Origin: Sambucus nigra
Lineage: Eukaryota > Streptophyta > Magnoliopsida > Dipsacales > Adoxaceae
Assembly: GCA_949130495.1 (NCBI GenBank)
Contig: OX422221.1
Location: 483,140,159-483,204,158 of the forward strand
Length of the DNA: 64,000 nt
Direction of reading: 5' to 3'
How positions within the stretch are numbered: position 1 is the stretch's first letter; the number at the start of each line of letters is the position of its first letter. Below, in pieces: positions 11,212-24,080 of the stretch. The translations under genes and the position numbers were made by a program. The notes under the pieces are model-generated. The model worked only from the letters and a program-made list of their open reading frames with translations, had not been told where the DNA came from and searched no databases.

Positions 11212-12407
11212 CTTATCATAATAGGGCTACACTCTGTTTTCATGAGTGTTATCATTTTCTACTTGTATGCGTATGCACCTATCTATATGTTACCTTTTTA
11301 TCCTTTATTATTTCTTGGATTTATGTACTTCATGCTTATATCACTCCTTACTCACCCATTTATGGATAAACTCCATATACACTTCACACTACTTACACAT
11401 AGGTTTAATTATACCCCCATGTTACACACACCATTTAGAATATCCATAATTAGGTCTCACTAACAAACACCTACACTTATCACACTTGTATGTATCCATG
11501 CTCACTCACACTTATCACAATCCAGTTGTAGTTGATTCGTACTTAGGTTCACTACCACACACTCACTTATAGATATTCACACATCACTCACTCTCACATA
11601 TCCATGCTTAGTGTAATCTTCATGCTCTGTGCTAGATTTACTTTTTACGGTACTTGTACATTCTTCCTTAGTAGTACAGTGATCATCATGCTAAATAAAA
11701 TGCTCTCTCCACAATATATTAACTAAGAATCATGTATTTTGCACACTACATCACCAAATAGCATGGCTATTGACCAAAATTTTATCCCATACTGGGGGGT
11801 CACTTTGTGATGGGCGCTGGTCCGGCAGCTCGCAGTTAGCCTAAGAAATATGAATCTCACCTTCCATTGGCCAAGTAACTTTGATGCATATTGAATGGTT
11901 CCCCCCGCATCGTACCTCTTGATCGAAGTCATGATGGGAGGTATATAGCAAGGAACTCGTTCACGTGCGTCGAGTATATCGAATTCGCTCTCACACATAC
12001 TGTCCCCATGAGGTATATAGTGAGTCAATTCACGTACACTGAGGTATATCAAATGGCTTGTCCATGCGTATCGATTGCCCTCAAAAGCAAGACGTATATC
12101 CTGGAAGTCATGCTAAAGGGGAAACCCTTCCATTAACCCAACAAATGCATGCCCTCATATAAACGTCAAACCTAAGGAACTTATGTTTAGATAGTCGGTT
12201 ATTACTTGAAACCCTGTCGAAATACCGGGCTGACACACTGCCTAAATTTTCATGCAATTTCGTCTTTTTTCCAAAATGGGACCCTGTTCATGAGCCTGGA
12301 AGTAAGTCAAACAGTGTTTTAGATATTTTTCAAACTCAATTTTCCCATGCTCAGGTCCCGTCCAACATTTCTTTTTACATTTAGGTTAACATAATACAAG
12401 TGGAAAC
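11212..12407 (+). other. 5' leader of the second Tat-like element, no gene
   Basis: Between the PBS and the microsatellite I see no supported coding region. Short open frames occur, but their composition is that of the CA/CT-rich leader. A stretch near 11760-12130 contains several GTATAT words and is otherwise featureless. Confidence 0.5.
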
Positions 12408-12510
<103 letters not shown>

Positions 12511-13902
12511 GGGTTATTTGAGTTTCCCCCCACTTTTGTGATCAGTTTTGCAATACACCCCCACTTTTTTAAAAATTTGCAATACACCCGCATTCTGTTA
12601 ACTTTCAATAAAAACTGTTAGTACTATTTTCATTTTGTGTTTCCCCCCAGTTTTCCGAAAGACCCCCTTTTAAAAAAAATCGAAAAAAGTTCAAAAATAA
12701 AAAAAAAATGAAAAAATAAATAAAAATTGGGAAAAACACAATTAAGTGGGAAAAACTATTAAAGTATTTTTTAAACAATTCAAAAATCATTAAAACCATT
12801 TTTTTAGTTTTTTAAAAACAGTTTCTTATAAAAAAAATTATTTTTTTCTTTATAGAAGAATCTATTTCATTATAGCAAAATCGTTTATTTAGCACAAATC
12901 TATTTTTTTAATTAAAAAATTCTAATAATTTAAAGTTGTTTAAAATATTTTTTTTTATATAAAAACAGTCTTCCAAGGAAAACATATTTTTGTTAAAAAA
13001 GATAGTTTTTTATATGGACAAAACATATTTTTTAATTTAAAGGTATAAAACAGTTTTTATTTGGAAAAAATAGCTTTTAAAATAGTGAAAACAACTTTTT
13101 AAACAGTTTTATTAAAAATAATTGGGTTTGTCAATATAAAAAACTAAAAAATAAATGTTATGGTTTTAACGATTTTTTAATTGTTTAAAAAATATTTTAA
13201 TAGTTTTTCCGAGTTACAATATGTTTTAACAATTAAAAAATCGTTAAAACCATTACATTTTTTTAGTTTTTTAAAAACAGTTTTTATATAGACAAAACAT
13301 AATTTTTCTAATAAAACTGTTTAAAAGTTGTTTTGACTATTTTAGAAGCCATTTTTTTAAAATAAAACTGTTTTTATACAGTTTTGTTAAAAAATATTAT
13401 TTGGTCCATAAAAATCTGTTTTTATATATAAAAAATATTTTTATTGCAAACAACTTTACATTATTAGACTTTTTTTTATTAAAAAAACAAATTTGGGCTA
13501 AAGAATAGATTTTTCTATAGAGAAATAGTCATCTATAAAGAAAAAAACAACTTTTCGATAAAAAAAACTCTTTTTATAAGAAAATGTTTTTAAAAACTAA
13601 AAAAAAAATGAAATGGTTTTAATGATTTTTTAATTGTTTAAAAAATATTTTAATAGTTTTTCCCCGGTAATTCTGTTTTTCCCAATTTTTTTATTTTTTT
13701 TAATTTTTTGGACTTCTTTCCATTTTTTTTTTAAATGGAGGTCTTTCGCAAAACTGGTCATAAAAGTGGGGGAAAACACAAAAAGTAAATAGTACTAACA
13801 ATTTGGGCGGAAAGTTAACAGAATGGGGGTGTATTACAAATTTTAAAAAAAAAATGTATTGCAAAACTGGTCACAAAAGGGGGGGGAAACTCAAAATATC
13901 CC
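12511..13902. mobile_element. 1.39 kb fold-back element with full-length inverted arms
   Basis: The left end starts GGGTTATTTGAGTTTCCCCC. The right end is its near-complement (GGGGGAAACTCAAAATATCCC region). The similarity runs inward for nearly the whole element: paired blocks include CAATACACCC, CTGTTAACTTTC, GTTAGTACTATTT, AAACTATTAAA and GTTTTAACGATTTTTTAATT, with the centre near 13220. The element is flanked on both sides by TAA, compatible with a 3-bp PIF/Harbinger (Tourist-type) target duplication, and GGG-starting termini also fit that group. No transposase is encoded; the open frames here are low-complexity. A Mutator-type or other fold-back origin is possible. Confidence 0.8.

Positions 13903-13957
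<55 letters not shown>
13903..13957. repeat. TAA microsatellite, right part (about 18 units)
   Basis: A TAA run starting directly at the right end of the fold-back element. It is the continuation of the run ending at 12510. Confidence 0.95.
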
Positions 13958-14149
13958 CTTGAGATCCTCTTCTCATTTTTCGGCCTTCCTTACCAAAACT
14001 GTCAAAACTATTTTTCCCCTCTCTTTTCAAAATACCAAAAATATTTTTCCTCCTTTTTATAAAAAATTACCAAAAATATTGTCCTTTCATTTCCAAAAAA
14101 ATATATCAAAATAATTTTCCCCTTTTTCCTAATAGTTTTTCCCTCATCT

Positions 14150-15600
14150 CTTTCAAAAATAAATTTGAATCATTTTCCAAGACCTTTGGTATGACTCCCT
14201 ATTAGCTTCGGTCTTCCGTCGAGCAGCTCGAAGCTCCGTCAGTTCTGCCGATACTTCCTCCGAGTCCAAAATCCACCTTCACACGCTTTTCATAGCGAAC
14301 GCAAAATGAGTACCGAATGTGCAGCCTTATTTTATGAAGGTTCAATCCCAACTTACTACCAAGATTGATTACCTTCAAACCGAGGTTCATGAGATACAGA
14401 GAAAACGGGTCCTTATTCTCAAAGAGCCCGAGGTCCTCTTACCTTGCGCTATGGGTTCACCTGAACTTGAGCCTATTTGGGTCCCGAAATAATATCAGCA
14501 TGCTCCATATGCCCCTCTTCCCAATGGGCCACCATCAGCGAAGCTCCCAAAGACGAATCTTGCCCATTCAGGGGCTAACCTACCAATGACTCTCGATTCG
14601 AAGGAAGAAGAGTTGAACAAGGTTAAGGAGGACCTCAAGCTGTTGACCAAGAAGTTTTATCAAGTTCAAATCTCCGGGAACGACATGGATTACATCTATA
14701 TGTCTGCTTACCCTAAAGTAAAGCTGACAGAAAAGTTTAATATGCCCAACATTGAGAAGTTCGGGGGTAGCGAGCTCCCAATTGTTCATCTCTAAAGTTA
14801 CCACTGAGCCATAACTCTCCTAAGTGACTCCGAGGAAATAATGGCCCAGATATTTCAACAGACTTTGAAGGACAACCCTTTTTGTTGGTTCGTATCCCTC
14901 GAAGAATCCAGAATTAGCAGTTGGGAGGGTGTTTCCCGTGATTTCATATTGCAGTACAAGTACAATTAAGAGTTTGAGGTTACACGTTGTAATTTAGAAC
15001 TTCTCAAGTGTAATCCTGGGGAAACTGTCGATAATTTCATAGTAAGTTGGAGAGAGAAAGTATCCACCATGACCAACCGGCCCTCCGAAGAGGAATAAGT
15101 CAGTATTGTGAAGAAAAACTTCTTACCCCGTGTTCGTGCGACGATGGGAGGACATTATCGCCCTCATTTCTGAGCCCTATGGGAAGCAGGAGTGGATATT
15201 GAAGAAAGTCTTTCTAAGACAAAAATTGAGCCAAAGAAAGTATCTAGACAATTCACTCCCAGGAAGTATGAGAAGCCCGCCAACACCACAGTTTCGACCA
15301 TCAATAACGTTTCTCAGTCTGCTACTTCATGGGCACCAAAAAGTCGCCCTAACCCAGTCAGAATGGAATACACCAAACTTAATGCTCCCCTCTCCAAAGT
15401 CTACCAAGCCCTTTTGAGCCAAAATCTTATCAAACCATTGGAATCTCATCCATTAACAAACTTACTTCCCAAAAATTTCAAAACTGATGCACGTTGCGAT
15501 TTTCACCAAACTACTAGCAATACCACTAATCAATGCTTCCATTTATAGAATATAATCCAAGGTCTGATTGACTGGGGTACCATCGCCCCACTAGACAATC
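14150..15600 (+). pseudogene. gag remnant of the second Tat-like element
   Basis: Fragments in shifting frames read as a plant Ty3/gypsy capsid region. A coiled, charged stretch (DSKEEELNKVKEDLKLLTKK, from about 14592) leads to PKVKLTEKFNMPNIEKFGG at about 14712-14766, the usual capsid entry motif. It is followed by an F-Q-Q-T-L...W-F block (about 14850-14890) and by FEVTRC..NPGETVDNFIVSWREK (about 14970-15060). Stops and shifts occur throughout. The start is not preserved. Confidence 0.7.
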
Positions 15601-16639
15601 CTAAGCCAAACACTACCCGCAATCCACTCCCAAATCATGCAAATGCTATATTCCTAGAAGAAAACCTAAAATTTGACCCTGTTACCCTAATCGTACCTAG
15701 TAAATCCCCCATCATGCCCGTATATTCATCCAAACCCCTCAAAGTTTGCACATATTTCCTCCTACACCCTATCGGTTTTGCCAATCAGGACCTGTCACTT
15801 CTTACAAGTGCATATATTATCATTCATACCCGGTTCGAAAAGAAGGATACGAAATTACCAGCGGTACTAAACCAACTCCCAGAGTTTGGGCTGAAATTCC
15901 ACTAAAAATGACCATTGACTGCCATAAATTCAGCGCATTATATATGGAAACTCTAAGGTGGGCTCGCGAGTCGTATAATTGGGTAGTACCCATCGACGAA
16001 GTCAACTTAGATAATGCAATCCATATTATGCTAGACTTATTCTGACAAATCGGTAAAATTTGAAGTATGTCTGAGCTACTTGATACTTTGAAACTAAAAG
16101 GGCCTTGGTACCTTTGCTTCTACATCTCCCCGTTGAGTGGGAGTATCTATACGAAGAGGTCGTTGAAGTTATAGAATGCATTAAATTCTCGTGGAAAGAT
16201 GACATCGTTGCCACTGGATGGGGGGTGAATTAGAAAGTTCAGATGAAGAGACAAGAACAAAAAAGACTAGACCAGTAGTGAGTATATGTGGAATGATATC
16301 ATTTAAAGATGTGTTGGGAGAGATTAACAAAGTAGCTGAATAGCCCGAGATAGATGAAGAAATAGGATTTCTATTTTCCCCCTTATGTGAACCATATAAC
16401 AAGATCTAGAAGGCATTACCAGGTTTCTAACCCTCAGTCAACAATGATAGATAAAGTAAAAGGTGTTGAGAAACTCCCTATGCCAAAAATGACGCTCGAG
16501 GAGAGCAAGATACTCGATCAATTGGAAAAAAACTCAAGCTAATATCACTCTATGGAGACTCTTTATGTCTTCCTAACTATACCGAAATGCCTTGATCAAA
16601 CTTCTTACTAGGCCCACAGTACCTCCTTCCACCACACCA
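15601..16639 (+). pseudogene. Decayed gag-protease spacer of the second Tat-like element
   Basis: Short frames with no clear domain. It lies between the gag and protease remnants and is probably the degenerate linker of the polyprotein. The longest open pieces (about 15714-16045) give no recognisable motif. Confidence 0.4.
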
Positions 16640-17110
16640 AAAGAAGCAGTGAATTTGGTCGTATCTCTAACCTCTACTAGAATGCTCTCCTTCTCTGAAT
16701 AAGAAATCCATAAATTTGGTTTAAATCACAATTATGATCTCAATATCTCTGTCAAAGTCATGGGAAATACCGTACCCCTTTCGCTTGTCAACAACGAGCC
16801 AACACTTAATGTTTATACTTTAAGAACCCTCAACTGCTTGGAACTTAAAGTAAGCAACCTTTCTCTGACCTCCACCGCGGTGCGTACTTATGACAATACT
16901 CATCGGGAAGTGATGGGATCTATAAAACTTATAATAGGGGTTGGCGGCGCTATAAATCCCATTTCTGAATTCTAAGTCATCGACATACCATCTTGTTTTA
17001 ACCTGTTGCTCGAACAGACATGGCTCCACAGCATCAAGGGAGTGTCTTCCTCCCTCCATCAAAAATTTAAGTTCTTTGCCAATGGGTAGGTCATCACCAT
17101 CTTGGACGAC
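16640..17110 (+). pseudogene. Protease remnant of the second Tat-like element
   Basis: About 16724-16972 reads FGLNHNYDLNISVKVMGN, then NEPTLNVYTLRTLNCLELK and NTHREVMGSIKLIIGVGG. This matches the Tat/Ogre-type retropepsin layout of a short N-terminal strand, then N-V-x-T/P followed by L..L, then G-x-I-x-L-x-I. The catalytic Asp region before NVYT is not recognisable. About 16980-17090 continues as CFNLLLEQTWLHSIKGVSSSLHQK, the usual segment after the protease. The pieces lie between gag and RT, as expected. Confidence 0.6.
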
Positions 17111-18189
17111 GATGATAACATTTACAATGCAAGCACCAGTAATCTGGCACTAAAAATACAGCATATAAAGAATGATATGCTGCTGTCAATTTTTTGAGTT
17201 GAACCACTTTCGCTCCCAGCAGGATATGATTTCAGATATAGAGTAAGTCCATAGAACATCCCTCACGATAATGTCAATGTGATGTAAATGTTCAAGAATA
17301 TGTACGTCATGGTTAAACGGGGGTTGGGACTGTGACAATAAGGAATACAAGAACCCATAGTGTTAAAGAAGGCCTTTCCTCCATGTGACTTGGGTTATCA
17401 ACCATCACCAAAGTAACTCCTAATGCTCCACCAACCTCAGTTAAAGAGAAGGATAAAAAAGTACTAAGATTGTCTCAGGATATTCCTTGAATGGGAGATT
17501 CATTAAGGAGGGTGAAGATTTTTCCTTTGTGGCTTAAATAAACTGTGATATGATTATATGGACAAGAAGATGAAACTAGGAATGGAGATCTTCTTCCAAA
17601 ACAGATACGCATGGACTGAAAGTTCCTAGCATCATGTGCAACCACTTATTGAGAAGCATACATCCATTACCGATGATTCTCAAGGAAGTGACTCTGAGGA
17701 TATTTCAACTTGCAGACACTGGGCTAACACTCGGCGTGATACCCTCAGGCGCCACATCATTGGATACATCCATCCTGATCAAGACTATTGATGCACCCTT
17801 CCTCAACTGGAATGTTGTAATAGATCCACCCACTAAAATGCAACCCAACCCAGATGTTTATCCCATTTCTTTTTCTTCTTTTGTTCCTCCCTGTTTTGAT
17901 TACAATGTAATTGAGACTTCCTTTGATGAGGTTTTCAATGCTTTTTTCCCAAGAATGAAATAAACGAAGATTTTGAGTATTTTTTTTTTGCCTTACATTA
18001 GTTGTCTTGATTCTAATCAAACTCTTGATGATTATGATTTTGTAAATGAATAATTTTAACTAATCAAAATAGGGTTAATAACAAACAACATAACGACGTT
18101 CAAATTAATGAAGATGAAACTGTTGCTATTAATCTCGATTTTAGTATACAACTACACGAGATTAGGATAGGGTCCACCCTTGACGAGCA
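17111..18189 (+). pseudogene. Protease-RT linker of the second Tat-like element
   Basis: Heavily interrupted. A short open piece at 17634-17963, preceded by many stops, carries no recognised domain but is acidic and proline-rich like Tat linkers. The RT begins shortly after, near DVFAWSYDDM at about 18230. Confidence 0.4.
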
Positions 18190-19150
18190 TGTGCGTACGC
18201 AACCCGAATAACTATTGATGGAATTTATGGACGTCTTTGCATGGTCCTATGATGACATGACTAGCATCGATCCGAAGATAGCTTATCATGAGATTCTAAC
18301 TTTCTTAGAATGTAAACCGGTCAAATAGAAACTACGAAAGCTCTCCATTGAATGGTCAATCAAGGTTAAAAAGAGGTGGTCGAACAATTAAATATAGGCT
18401 TCATCCGAGTGATCAAATATCCCACATGGTTAGTGAACATTGTACCTTTGACGAAATAAGGAGGAAAGTAATGCATGTGCAATAATTATCGAGATTTGAA
18501 CAAGGCTTATTAGAAAGATGATTAACCTCTACCTAATATCGACAGGATTGTGGATAAGATAGGCATTCATGCTCTCAAGTTATTCATTGATGGTTTTTAC
18601 AAATACAATCAAGATGCACCCGAATCATGAAGAGAAAACTGCATTCATCACCCCTTGGGGAACCTTCTGTTACACAATTATGTCGTTTGGTCTAAAAAAC
18701 GCAGGAGGTACCTACTAAAGGGATTCCACAACCACCTTGCATGATTTGATACACAAAGAAGTCTTGGTTTACGTGGACAATATGATTATGAAGTCTAAGA
18801 CTCAGCAAGGTCACGTTCCCTCTCTCTGGAAGTTTTTTAAACGGCTATGACGACACTAAATGCGACTTAACCCACATAAATATGTCTTTGGCATTACCAA
18901 AGGAAATCTTTTAGGATTCATGGTTAGCGAGAGGGTATTTAAGCAGATCCCGCCAAAATGAAGGACATAGTCGAAATGCCACCCTAAACGGAAAAGGAAT
19001 TACGGGGATTTTCAGGAAAATTATAGTATATCAGTCGATTCATCAACTAGTTAACTTCCATTTGTGAACCCATATTCAAACTCCTTCAGAAGGATTCAAC
19101 TAAAGTTTGGAATGAAGCCTATTAGGAAGCCTTTAACCGAATCAAGCAGT
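18190..19150 (+). pseudogene. Reverse transcriptase remnant of the second Tat-like element
   Basis: Motifs appear in order but in shifting frames: MEFMDVFAWSYDDM (about 18220-18260), EEKTAFITPWGTFCYTIM (about 18630-18690) followed by SFGLKNAGG, then DLIHKEVLVYVDNMIMKSK (about 18745-18801) and HKYVFGITKGNLLGFMVSE (about 18875-18930). The catalytic Y-V-D-D box reads YVDN, a one-base change, so this copy could not polymerise even without its stops. Confidence 0.8.
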
Positions 19151-19570
19151 ATCTAATACGACCTCTGGTACTCATGACACTATAGCTTGGTTTCACTATA
19201 CTCTTATACTTGACCATAACAAAAACCTTAGCTAGGGCTTCGTTGGCCGAATACATTAAAGAATCCTGCAAAGGGAGGGCCATCTACTACGCCAGTCACA
19301 AATTAACTGAATACGAAGTTAACTACACTCCCATGAAAAAATCATGTGTCGTACTTGTCTAGGCCACTCAAAAATTATAGCACTATATAATCGCCTTTTC
19401 CATCAGACATGTGTCCCAAATGGACCCTATCAAATACCTACTCGAGAAACCTACCCTGTCTAGCCAAATGGCCCGATGGTTAATGTTGTTAGTCGAGTTT
19501 GATATTACGTATGTCAGGCAGAAAGCCATGAAAGGGAGAGCTATCTCTAACTGCCTTGTGGATTAACCTA
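19151..19570 (+). pseudogene. First RNase H domain remnant
   Basis: Degenerate. The clear end is IIAFSIRHVSQMDPIKYLLEKP followed by SQMARWLMLLVEFDITYVRQKAMKGRAISNCLVD (about 19385-19563), the usual C-terminal part of the Ty3/gypsy RNase H plus connection. Most catalytic residues lie in the broken upstream part. Confidence 0.7.
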
Positions 19571-19650
19571 TAAAAGAAGACGATGTTTCGATCTGTGAAT
19601 TTTCGAATGAAGATATCCTTTCTACCTTCAAAGAATACCTCCAGTGCTAA

Positions 19651-20200
19651 ATGTTCTTTGACAATTTTTCCGACAAGAAAGGATATGGCATTAGGATACT
19701 CCTAATCACCCCTAATGACTCTCAGTCTCCCATTTCCATCAAGGTAGATTTTACCTGCACCAATAACATGACCGAATACGAGGCATGTATTGTAGGCCTC
19801 AATGTCTCTCTTAAGAAAGGAATCCAATGCCTAGATGTCTACGGGGATTCAACCCTTATCATCGGCCAGGTCCTTAGAAGATAGAAAGTCAAGGACGAGA
19901 AGATCCTACCCTTCCACACTCTCACTTATAGGATAAAGCCTCCCAATTTTGAGATATCACCTTCCACTACCTGCCCTGAGCAATGAATAACTTGACCGAT
20001 AGTCGACATGCCCGAGGGAATAACAATGGGCCATTTCCTAATCCAAAAGAAAGGTAAACCAACCCACTACTACCATATCGAGCTAATCACAAAAGAAGAT
20101 CCTAATATGTTCGAATGCTGGTACTACGACATTTGGTGCCTCCTAAGCACGGTAGGTATCCCTAAGATTCTAATAAAAAAGATCGAGCAACCCTCTACAA
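19651..20200 (+). pseudogene. Second (archaeal-type) RNase H domain remnant
   Basis: An open stretch of 77 codons reads FFDNFSDKKGYGIRILLITP, then TCTNNMTEYEACIVGLNVSL and LDVYGDSTLIIGQV. The FD, the E in TEYEA and the GDS are the acidic catalytic positions of an archaeal-type RNase H, the second RNase H characteristic of Tat/Ogre elements. It is followed by an interrupted C-terminal part that includes the peptide PEGITMGHFLIQKKGKP. The presence of a dual RNase H supports the lineage call. Confidence 0.8.
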
Positions 20201-21360
20201 GTTAGCTGCCTAGTACATCGTCTGCGATAAAGCACTATTTAAGAGAAAACTTCAATGGAATCCACTTACATTGCATTGCAAGGGATGAGATTGAAGAGAT
20301 GATGCAGAAAATCCACAGCGGGGAATACGAACCCCACATGAATGGCCATATGCTTTCCAAGAAGATTATTTGACGGTGCTACTATTGGACTACCATGGTT
20401 TAGGATTCCATCGCTTATGTTTGGATATGCCTTAAATAACAACAGTTTTCCAATCTCCAGCACTTGCCTTCACGGTAATTATACAACATGACCTCTCCCT
20501 AGTCATTCTCCATGTAGGTCATTGATATCATAGGGAAAGTTTCACCCAAAGTCTCCAATGGGTACAAAGTTTAACTTGGTTTCCATTGATTACTTCACCA
20601 AATGGGTCAAAGACGAGTCATACGCAGTACTGAATGACAAAAATATGGCCCAGTTAATCTAAAAGTATCATCTGCTGATATGCGATCTCCTGTGAGCTAT
20701 TATCACGCAACGGGTTACATTTCTAGGAAAAAGTCATGGAATTGGTCGATAAGTATGGGATTCAGAGACACAAATATTCTCCCTACCGACCATAAAACAA
20801 TGGTGCAGTTAAAGTTACCAATAAGAACCTCAAAGAAATCAGTAGTAAGATGGCCGAGAGTTGCAGAGATTGGTCTTATTGGATCCCTTATGCCCTCTGG
20901 GGCTATTGCAGTTTAGTACGAGCATCTACTAGGGCTACCCATTACTCTATGGTATACGACATGGAAGAATTCCTACCCGTTGAGCTAGAAATGCCTTCAC
21001 TATGCATCATGATTGTAAGCAAAGACAACGAAAAAGACTGGCATCAGAGCCATCTTGACGAGTTATCACTCTTAAACGAAAGGAGGCTAAAGGCTCTATA
21101 TCATATACAAGAATACCATCGCCAGATAACACAATAATTTAATAAGAGAGTCAAGTATCATGGTCTCCGAGAAGGGGACTTAGCACATAAAGAAATAACA
21201 GAGCCCTTCTGGAACCCCTGGGGGAAATTCAAGCCAAATTGGAGTGGCCCCTATATTGTAAAGAATATCCTATTTGGCGGTGCCGCTATGCTCATCGACC
21301 TTGATAGGGAAGAGATGACCTGTCCAGTCAACTGGACCGTCTCAAGAAATTTTACCATTA
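20201..21360 (+). pseudogene. Integrase remnant of the second Tat-like element
   Basis: The zinc-binding start is seen as MMQKIHSGEYEPHMNGHML (about 20297-20355). The core is recognised from VSIDYFTKWVKDESYAVLND (about 20577-20640) and the end of the core from SYWIPYALWGYCSLVRAST..TRATHYSMVYDMEEFLPVELE. The C-terminal piece KPNWSGPYIVKNILFGGA (about 21230-21290) is the usual last block. Stops and shifts are frequent. The usual catalytic D,D(35)E series is not intact. Confidence 0.75.
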
Positions 21361-24080
21361 GTCCAAAATCTTGATGTGCTATAACTCTTCTCATAAACCT
21401 TCAATTCTAAAAAAATCTGTATTTCCCTCTACTAAGAACTACATGGGGTCTGATCCTCTAAAAAAAATTCCTTCAAAAAAGAAAATCAAAATTTTTCTAA
21501 AATCCTAAATGTACGTAGGCAGCTTATATGCTTTATATGGGCACGGTTCCCTTCTTTTTCACAAAATGTTATTCTCTTCCTACCTTTGAGAACGACAATT
21601 CATTTTATTATTTACATGAACAAAAGGATTATATATGCCTTAGTGATTGGTATAGATAATTCAAATGTGAAACTCATCAAGAGGCATTATAATATAATTA
21701 AATTCCTCTTTATTTCCATTTTAGAAACTCCGGCACGATTACAGGAAATATCATCGTAGGGAGTCAAACAACTTCCCCTACCAACCTTATTGTCCTAAAA
21801 ACAAAACAATCAAAACCAGACTACTCTTAAACAAACTGTCCAAAACTCCCCAAATTTATTCCCATAAATACCAAACCCCAAACACACAAAAACTTCCCAA
21901 AAAAACACTTGTTTCACAAAGGGCCCTACCCCCAGCTACCAGAGGAACAAGTTCCATTATCATATATATCTCGAGGTCCCCAAACTTCTCCTGCTTGGAT
22001 GGAATACCGAAGGTACTCCATAAGACGATAAGCCTGGACTAGCCTAGGGAAAACCACCACGCCTCCCTCCATGGTATCAAACATAGAAATCCATCTCTAC
22101 CCGATCTTCTCAGCCAACATTTTAGTTAATACCCTCCTCCACAACCAATTCATATAATCCCCCAAAACTTTCCAATCTCTACCAACATACTAGGAAGGAC
22201 AGGTCGAAGACCGATGACTCTCCCATAAAGATCCATACCACATGCGCATGCCTTCTGCCAAATCGTCTATAGGAAAAAAGTCTAGAATAAGGGAATGCAC
22301 GAGGTGTTCCCATCCAATTTGGCACAGGATCGGCCCAAGAAAGTAGAAAGAATTCTGACGAAGGCCAACTAACTAAACATACTGTAATTCTTCTAGTTTT
22401 AGAATGGGATACAAGTATCCCCATCAGATACTAACCAACGCGGACATCGAGCCCCGTGCTTCATAAACTAGTTTATCCAGTTCTTAATATTCGGGCTAAA
22501 GTTTATGAAATAATGGGTGAAGAATATTGACATTATTTCCAAGGGATGTTCAGAATGGATCGCCAAACGGAATCTCTCAGATAGTCACATGAACATCATA
22601 GCAAGGCATCCTCTCAGAAAATCAGAACGACCTTCACTCTACGCATATAGACCATTCAGGGTCTCTACCAGTATCACCGTTAGAGGATTATGAGGATAAG
22701 ACATTCATGCAGTAATGGTAACAAGTTGAAGGTCAACCATCAGGTCCCTGATCACTAACAAGAGCTTCGAAGTTAAGCCCATGGCAATAACTCCAGCACC
22801 AATATAGTCTTTTCAACACATTAGATTCAGCACAAAGGCTACACGCCCCACTTTACAACTAAGTTTTCTATCCCCTAATCCTTATGCCAACCAAGCCTCC
22901 GAGGCCTTCTTCTATTTAAAAATTCCAAAAAAACCAATTTTTCTACTTTTTCTCAAAATAAATCATCTCAAAAGGGAAACACTTTTTCAACCAAGCGTCT
23001 AAAGTCATCTTCTACTCAAATATATTCAAAATTTTCCAAAAAAACAAACTTTTCCTACTCTTCCTCGAGGCAAAAACTCGGTAGCAAATTAAAGTGCATG
23101 TAGAGTAAACCACTAAATCAAGACAATCAAACAAAATATGCATTTTTTTTCTTTATTTGAGTCAATTTTCAAGTAAAATGCCTATACATCAAGCATGCAA
23201 CATGGTCAATGCCGAGCTCCCCTGGTCAATGATGAATCTATAAGAAAACCTCGAAGAGACGTACCCCAAGGGTAAAAGATCACCCCCAATAGAGATTCAT
23301 CAATCCTACCTAAGGGTTAAAGATCACCCTCAGTATACGATCCACCTATATTCTTAAAACCCTCATAATCAATCCCCAACATCTCTTGAACCCCTAACAC
23401 CCACCGATCGGCACTGTCCCTTCCCCTTCCCAAGATAGCCCAAAAGATCATGCCATTATCGATTGACAAACCCTACAATATGTCGTTTGGCAACCCCCTC
23501 AAATTTTTACAAAAAATCCCAAACAAATACCAAAATATCGCAAAAATTTAGCGAACAATTCCTAAAATTACCCAATAAATATTGGAACAATTCTTCACCA
23601 AGAAAATGATTTCTCAAGTTCCCCTGCGGGACTAATACCAAATTTTTATCCTCAGCTTAAATCCTAAAAACACAGCACACCTATTACAACTCCCCAATGG
23701 AATCTCGAAAACCTCAAACTCAGAAAAAATCACAAGCTCCTTAGGAGAGTTACATAATATAGTACCCATTTCCCCAACAGGAATTCTTGAATTAAAATTT
23801 TTCTCAAAAAAATCCCAATTTCCCCAAACAGATCTAGAAGCCCAAACCGGACATGTATCTCCAAAGACGTCTCTAAGAAAAACATTCCCAACAGAATCCC
23901 AAAACCTCAAGTCATCAACTGTTTCCCCAAAGGAATTTCTAGGCTAAGAATTTTAGCTCCCCTGAGTAAAGCTATCTCTTATAAAAAAGACATAATCCCC
24001 AGACAGAAGTATCTTCCCCTGTAGAATCTCAAAAAAGGTAAAACAAAGACTTTCCAGAGAGAAAATGACAACATTACAAC
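21361..24080. other. Region between pol and 3' repeats of the second Tat-like element
   Basis: Largely AT-rich or C-rich with no supported plus-strand gene. On the minus strand one 81-codon frame (22424-22179) has a protein-like sequence including SWPSSEFFLLSWADPVPNWM and RLFSYRRFGRRHAHVVWIFM, and it may be the remains of an antisense extra ORF like that of the first element. I see no clear mini-exon array here. Confidence 0.4.
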
